Made by a program: the position numbers and the translations under genes. A stretch of 64,000 nucleotides of DNA from Roseomonas mucosa ATCC BAA-692 (GTDB lineage: Bacteria > Pseudomonadota > Alphaproteobacteria > Acetobacterales > Acetobacteraceae): positions 133,883 to 197,882 of the forward strand of contig NZ_KK211412.1 in the NCBI RefSeq assembly GCF_000622225.1, written 5' to 3'. Under the pieces are notes generated by a model that saw nothing but the letters and a program-made list of their open reading frames with translations, did no database searches and was not told the DNA's origin. Shown here piece by piece: positions 60,610-64,000 of the stretch; position 1 is the first letter of the stretch; each line of letters starts with the position of its first letter.

Positions 60610-60960
60610 GTTGCGCTTCATGGCTGGCCGCCGGGGGAGAGGCGCCGCCTCTCCCGCCGGACCCCCTCTCCGCCGGGGACCGAAGCCGGTCCCCGGACCC
60701 CGGGCTTTCATTGGCGCCGGTGGTTGCCGTCAGTCTTCGCATCGATTCCGGGGAGCAGGCGGCAACCTGGGACTCCCGAAAAGAAAGACACCTTGTCCGC
60801 TCTGGTGGCACTGGCAGTCCGCCGGAGAGCCGTGCTCTCCGGCGTGATCCGGCCGGCAGCGGAGAACCAGCGAAGGGGAGGTCCAGGACCCTCAGGGTCC
60901 TGGCGGATAGGGGGTCCGGGGGCGAAGGCAGAGCCTTCCCCCCGGGACAGCGCGACGCCG
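60610..60960 (+). repeat. Dispersed hairpin-rich repeat, full-length copy 8
   Basis: This is the most complete copy and serves as reference. Blocks in order: TTGCGCTTCATGGCTGGCCG; stem GAGAGGCGCCGCCTCTC; stem GGGGACCGAAGCCGGTCCCC; GGACCCCGGGC; middle part with GTTGCCGTCAGTC; AAAAGAAAGACACCTTGTCC; GGCAGTCCGCC; stem CCGGAGAGCCGTGCTCTCCGG; stem GGTCCAGGACCCTCAGGGTCC; and a terminal stem GGCAGAGCCTTCCCCCCGGG. It fills the gap between the convergent stops of hppD (60600) and trmB (60968). Confidence 0.85.
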
Positions 60961-60967
60961 GAACAGC

Positions 60968-61726
60968 CTAGCGCCGGCGCCAGATCCAGTAGCGCGGGTG
61001 GCGGCCTTCGCGGTGTGCCTTGGCCTCGTAGCGCGTGCCGGGCCAGTCGGCGGGGCGTTCCCGGACATCGAGCACGGGCTCGAACAGCTCCTGTGCCGCG
61101 AAAACCTCCTCGACCCAGGCCTGGTAGACCGGGTGGTCGCTGGCCATGCGCCATTCGCCGCCGGGGCGCAGCACGCGGGCCACCAGGGGCAGCATGGCGG
61201 GGTGGACGAAGCGCCGCTTGGCGTGGCGGGACTTCGGCCAGGGATCGGGGAACATCAGGTAGAGGCGGGACAGCGCTCCTTCCGGCAGGCCGGCCAGGAG
61301 GTGGCGCGCGTCGCGCGTCCAGAGACGGAGGTTGGGCAGGCCGGGCGCCGTCTCCTCCCCGCCTTCCGGCACCAGCCGGGACAGCAGGGCGCAGATGCCG
61401 TTCTCGAAGACCTCGGAGGCGATCAGCCCCGCCCGCGGATTGGCGCGGGCCAGGGCCTCGGCATGCTCGCCGCCGCCGAAGCCGACCTCGACCCAGACCT
61501 CGTCCGGCCGGGACGCGAAGAGCGCGCCCGGATCGGCGATGCCGGCGGGATCGGCGGAAAGGCGCGGAGCCGCGAGTTGCAGCAGCCGTTCCTGCCGCGC
61601 CCGCAGCGGGTGGCCCCGGCGCCGGCCATAGAGCCGGTTGGGGACACCCTCGACGGGCGGGTCATGCGGGTCCACGGCCCCGGGGGCAGGGTCCGCGACC
61701 CCGTCCTCCAGGACCGGGGCCGTCAT
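60968..61726 (-). CDS. trmB: tRNA (guanine(46)-N7)-methyltransferase
   Basis: SAM-dependent tRNA methyltransferase of 252 residues. VWVEVGFGGGEHAEALARAN is the SAM loop, LIASEVFENGICALLSRLV follows, and YLMFPDPWPKSRHAKRRFVH is the TrmB signature. GGEWRMASDHPVYQAWVEEV and a C-terminal GTRYEAKAHREGRHPRYWIW complete it. ATG 61726 lies one base after the metK stop, so the two genes are an operon; this pairing is common in Alphaproteobacteria. Confidence 0.95.
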   Translation of the reverse strand: MTAPVLEDGVADPAPGAVDPHDPPVEGVPNRLYGRRRGHPLRARQERLLQLAAPRLSADPAGIADPGALFASRPDEVWVEVGFGGGEHAEALARANPRAGLIASEVFENGICALLSRLVPEGGEETAPGLPNLRLWTRDARHLLAGLPEGALSRLYLMFPDPWPKSRHAKRRFVHPAMLPLVARVLRPGGEWRMASDHPVYQAWVEEVFAAQELFEPVLDVRERPADWPGTRYEAKAHREGRHPRYWIWRRR

Positions 61727-61727
61727 C

Positions 61728-62915
61728 TCAGCGACCGAAGGCGCGCTTGAGGTCGTTGGCGATGTCGGTGCGCTCCCAGGTGAAGGTGCCCTTGTCCTCG
61801 TCCGGGGTGCGGCCGAAATGGCCATAGGCCGAGGTCGGCACGTAGATCGCCCGGTTGAGCTGCAGGTGCTCCCGGATCCCGCGCGGGGTGAGGTTCACCA
61901 TCTCGTTCACGACCTTGGCCAGCTTCGCCTCGTCGATGTCACGGCCGGTGCCGTGCAGGTCGAAATAGACCGAGAGCGGCTTGCTCACGCCGATGGCGTA
62001 GGAGACCTGGATCGTGCACTTGTCGGCCAGGCCGGCGGCGACGACGTTCTTGGCCAGGTAGCGGCAGGCATAGGCCGCCGAGCGGTCCACCTTGGTCGGG
62101 TCCTTGCCCGAGAAGGCACCACCGCCATGCGGGGCCGCGCCGCCATAGGTGTCCACGATGATCTTGCGGCCGGTCAGGCCGCAGTCGCCGTCCGGGCCGC
62201 CGATCACGAAGGTGCCGGTCGGGTTCACGTAGAGCTCGTCCTCCGGCACGGTCCAGCCGGCGGGGAGCGAGGAGGCCACGATCGGGGCCACCAGCGCGCG
62301 GACCTGCTCCTGCGTCAGCCCTTCCTCGTGCTGGGTGGAGACCACCACGGAGGTGACGCCGACCGGCTTGCCGTCGACATAGCGCAGCGTGACCTGGGAC
62401 TTGGCGTCCGGCAGCAGGCCGGCGACCGACTTGTCGTTGTTGCGGCGCAGCTCGCTGATCCGGCGCAGGATGAGGTGCGCGTAGTACAGCGGCGCCGGCA
62501 TCAGGTCGGGCGTCTCGGTGCAGGCATAGCCGAACATGATGCCCTGGTCGCCGGCGCCCTCGTCCTTGTTGCCGGAGGCGTCCACGCCCTGCGCGATGTG
62601 CGCGGACTGGGCGTGCAGGTGGCACTCGACATGCGCGTTGCGCCAGGAGAAGCCTTCCTGGTCATAGCCGATGTCCTGCACCGCGAGGCGGGCGAGGTGC
62701 ATCAGGTACTCGGCCGTCACGCTACCGGGGCCACGGGTCTCGCCGGCCAGGATGATGCGGTTCGTGGTGACCAGGGTCTCGCAGGCCACGCGGGAATAGG
62801 GATCGGCCGTCAGATAGGCGTCCAGCACGGTGTCGCTGATACGGTCCGCGACCTTGTCGGGATGGCCTTCCGAAACGGATTCGGAGGTAAAAAGGTATTC
62901 GCCCTTGTCGCGCAT
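61728..62915 (-). CDS. metK: S-adenosylmethionine synthetase
   Basis: Enzyme of 395 residues making SAM from methionine and [83 protein letters not shown] and [20 protein letters not shown] are the family blocks. The phosphate loop and His of SEGHPDK are intact. ATG 62915 begins the standard N-terminus ([14 protein letters not shown]); GAGGA lies upstream. It leads the metK-trmB operon. Confidence 0.97.
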   Translation of the reverse strand: MRDKGEYLFTSESVSEGHPDKVADRISDTVLDAYLTADPYSRVACETLVTTNRIILAGETRGPGSVTAEYLMHLARLAVQDIGYDQEGFSWRNAHVECHLHAQSAHIAQGVDASGNKDEGAGDQGIMFGYACTETPDLMPAPLYYAHLILRRISELRRNNDKSVAGLLPDAKSQVTLRYVDGKPVGVTSVVVSTQHEEGLTQEQVRALVAPIVASSLPAGWTVPEDELYVNPTGTFVIGGPDGDCGLTGRKIIVDTYGGAAPHGGGAFSGKDPTKVDRSAAYACRYLAKNVVAAGLADKCTIQVSYAIGVSKPLSVYFDLHGTGRDIDEAKLAKVVNEMVNLTPRGIREHLQLNRAIYVPTSAYGHFGRTPDEDKGTFTWERTDIANDLKRAFGR

Positions 62916-63150
62916 GGCGTGGATTCGTCCTCTTGTCGCGATTGGTTGCACGGCGCCACCCCGGGTCACCGGCGGGCGGGTGTGTTTCGCAGCCACCCCA
63001 GGAGGGGTCAACCGAAAGCTTGACGGACAGTCCTGCGTCGGATGCGCGTCAAATTCCCGGCAGCCGCTCGGCTGGGGCCGGGCCACGGGCGCAAATTGTC
63101 GTTAAATTCTTATGCTGTCCAGAAAAAAGGACGATTTTCGCTGCGACGCA
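62916..63150 (-). promoter_or_regulatory. metK leader region
   Basis: About 235 bases between metK and the dioxygenase stop. On the minus strand it starts with AT-rich GCATAAGAATTTAACG (63104-63115 core), a likely promoter element, then GC-rich sequence with a GACCCCTCC/GGGGTGG hairpin about 90 bases before the ATG. SAM-responsive riboswitches occur upstream of metK in relatives, but I could not match a known SAM or SAH riboswitch consensus. Confidence 0.4.
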
Positions 63151-63669
63151 TCAATGCGCGTAGACGAGGTTCACTCCATCGCCGAAGCGGTCGAAGGACA
63201 CGCCATAGACATGGATGGAGAGGGCGTCGCGGCAGCCGAGATTGGCCAGGCGGTGCACCAGCTTCGGGTCGGCGGGGCCATGGCTGGTCTCGCCAGGGCG
63301 CCGCAGGAAGGCCGCCGCCGGAACGGGGTCCCCGCCTTCCTCCAGCGCGTAGAAGCTCTCGGTCAGCACGCCGCCATGGATGCCGAGCGCGCACCAGGTG
63401 CGGTGGGCATGTACCGGGCTCATCTGCCCGGGGCGCCAGATCAGCGCCACGACGGCGTATTCTCCCGCCGGATCGGCCTGCAGCAGGTGGCGGGTATAGC
63501 CCTCGGCCCGCCCCGGGAGGTGCCGGCCCAGCAGGAGCTGCGGGTCGGCCATCGCCTCGCCCAGCACCTCCGCCACTGCGGCGTGGCGCGATGCCAGCGG
63601 CGCCCGTGCGGCCAGGGCGATCTCGGCCAGGAGGCGGTCCAGGGCGGTGCGTGTCTGGGCGATGAACAT
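63151..63669 (-). CDS. Cysteine dioxygenase family protein
   Basis: Cupin-type Fe(II) dioxygenase of 172 residues oxidising a thiol such as cysteine (to cysteine sulfinate) or 3-mercaptopropionate. Iron ligands are His87 and His89 (SPVHAHRTWCALGI) and His153 (LSIHVYGVSFDRFGDG). Cys93 lies where the Cys-Tyr crosslink residue of eukaryotic CDO occurs, and Tyr155 follows the third ligand. AGGA lies 9 bases before the ATG. Thiol-dioxygenase subtypes cannot be separated by eye. Confidence 0.88.
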   Translation of the reverse strand: MFIAQTRTALDRLLAEIALAARAPLASRHAAVAEVLGEAMADPQLLLGRHLPGRAEGYTRHLLQADPAGEYAVVALIWRPGQMSPVHAHRTWCALGIHGGVLTESFYALEEGGDPVPAAAFLRRPGETSHGPADPKLVHRLANLGCRDALSIHVYGVSFDRFGDGVNLVYAH

Positions 63670-64000
63670 GCGTTGGCGGTCCTGCTCGGCACGGGGCCGG
63701 TTCCATGGCCGCCGGCTGGAACCGGTGGCGCGGAATGGCGTGGGGCGAGTCTAGGCGCAGCGGGCGGGAGGATTTTTGCCAAGATTCCCCGAAAAGCGGG
63801 TTTCCCTGGAAAAATCTTCCCCTGTTCCGGGAATTATAGGTCGAAAAAACCGTTCCATACGCGTTTCCAGTGAAAATAACCCCGGAAATCACGTCCGCAT
63901 AAGAATTTTCTTTCGCCCGGCCTTCACCACTGGCGACAAAGCACGCCTGCGTCCCTGCTCCCAGGGCCACCATTCCCCCCGCTGGGCGGCTCAGGCCTCG
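63670..64000. promoter_or_regulatory. Region upstream of the dioxygenase to the window end
   Basis: About 330 bases, richer in A+T than average, especially 63770-63910. On the plus strand GCATAAGAATTTTC at 63897 repeats the element before metK in the other orientation. Any gene beyond 63990 cannot be judged because the window ends. Confidence 0.35.

Noticed and set aside
62916-63110. SAM or SAH riboswitch before metK
   Set aside because: A GC hairpin is present, but I could not match the conserved cores of SAM-II, SAM-V, SAM/SAH or SAH classes. A covariance-model search would settle it.

Overview
The window is GC-rich (by eye about 70%) and reads as a chromosomal segment of an alphaproteobacterium, most likely Acetobacteraceae of the Roseomonas type. 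This rests on gene style and neighbourhoods: the sppA-ihfB-lapA-pyrF-trpF run, metK-trmB, a fused indolepyruvate ferredoxin oxidoreductase-type enzyme, HWE-type histidine kinase and a xanthan/acetan-like polysaccharide locus. The assignment is an inference; no rRNA or tRNA gene is visible.

1-19.6 kb is a complete Wzx/Wzy-type exopolysaccharide locus. One minus-strand operon (6560 down to 313) carries a GT4 glycosyltransferase, a Tat-exported clan-A glycoside hydrolase, a second GT4, an outer-membrane beta-barrel and a short GumB-type export lipoprotein. A plus-strand gene encodes the priming sugar transferase. A third GT4 and a galE-type epimerase follow. A second minus-strand operon (19573 down to 11904) carries the Wzc-type co-polymerase/kinase, Wzx flippase, Wzy polymerase, an acyltransferase and a fourth GT4. 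Upstream of it lies a strikingly AT-rich island (24% G+C over 240 bases) with a perfect 16-bp palindrome.

20.6-24.8 kb holds a two-gene operon of mscL and a bacterial ionotropic-glutamate-receptor-like channel whose pore lacks the K+ signature, then sdaA (serine deaminase) and a LysR regulator.

25.0-32.4 kb is a catabolic operon: polyamine-type ABC transporter (four genes), a three-subunit flavin/Fe-S amine or opine oxidase of the HcnABC/OoxAB type and RidA. It fits import of a nitrogenous compound, its oxidation to an imine and imine hydrolysis.

32.4-49.2 kb is mainly housekeeping: HWE kinase and divergent Crp-like regulator, a truncated IS110 transposase, HAD and GNAT enzymes, trpF, pyrF, lapA, ihfB, sppA, dapB, a PRC-barrel protein, a ModE-like regulator, an MFS sugar-acid transporter, an LpoA-like lipoprotein overlapping rsmI, and two tandem pyruvyltransferase-like genes.

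49.4-64 kb holds stress proteins (GlsB, CsbD type) and amino-acid catabolism: fused 2-oxoacid:ferredoxin oxidoreductase with a divergent Lrp regulator, hutF-hutI with a LysR regulator, hppD with a divergent Lrp regulator, trmB-metK and a cysteine dioxygenase.

A family of long, hairpin-rich intergenic repeats (eight copies or fragments) sits almost always at the 3' ends of genes; one copy abuts the broken IS110 transposase and another lies inside the catabolic operon. The strongest leads for something new are the glutamate-receptor-like channel coupled to mscL, this repeat family, and the AT-rich island before the polysaccharide operon.
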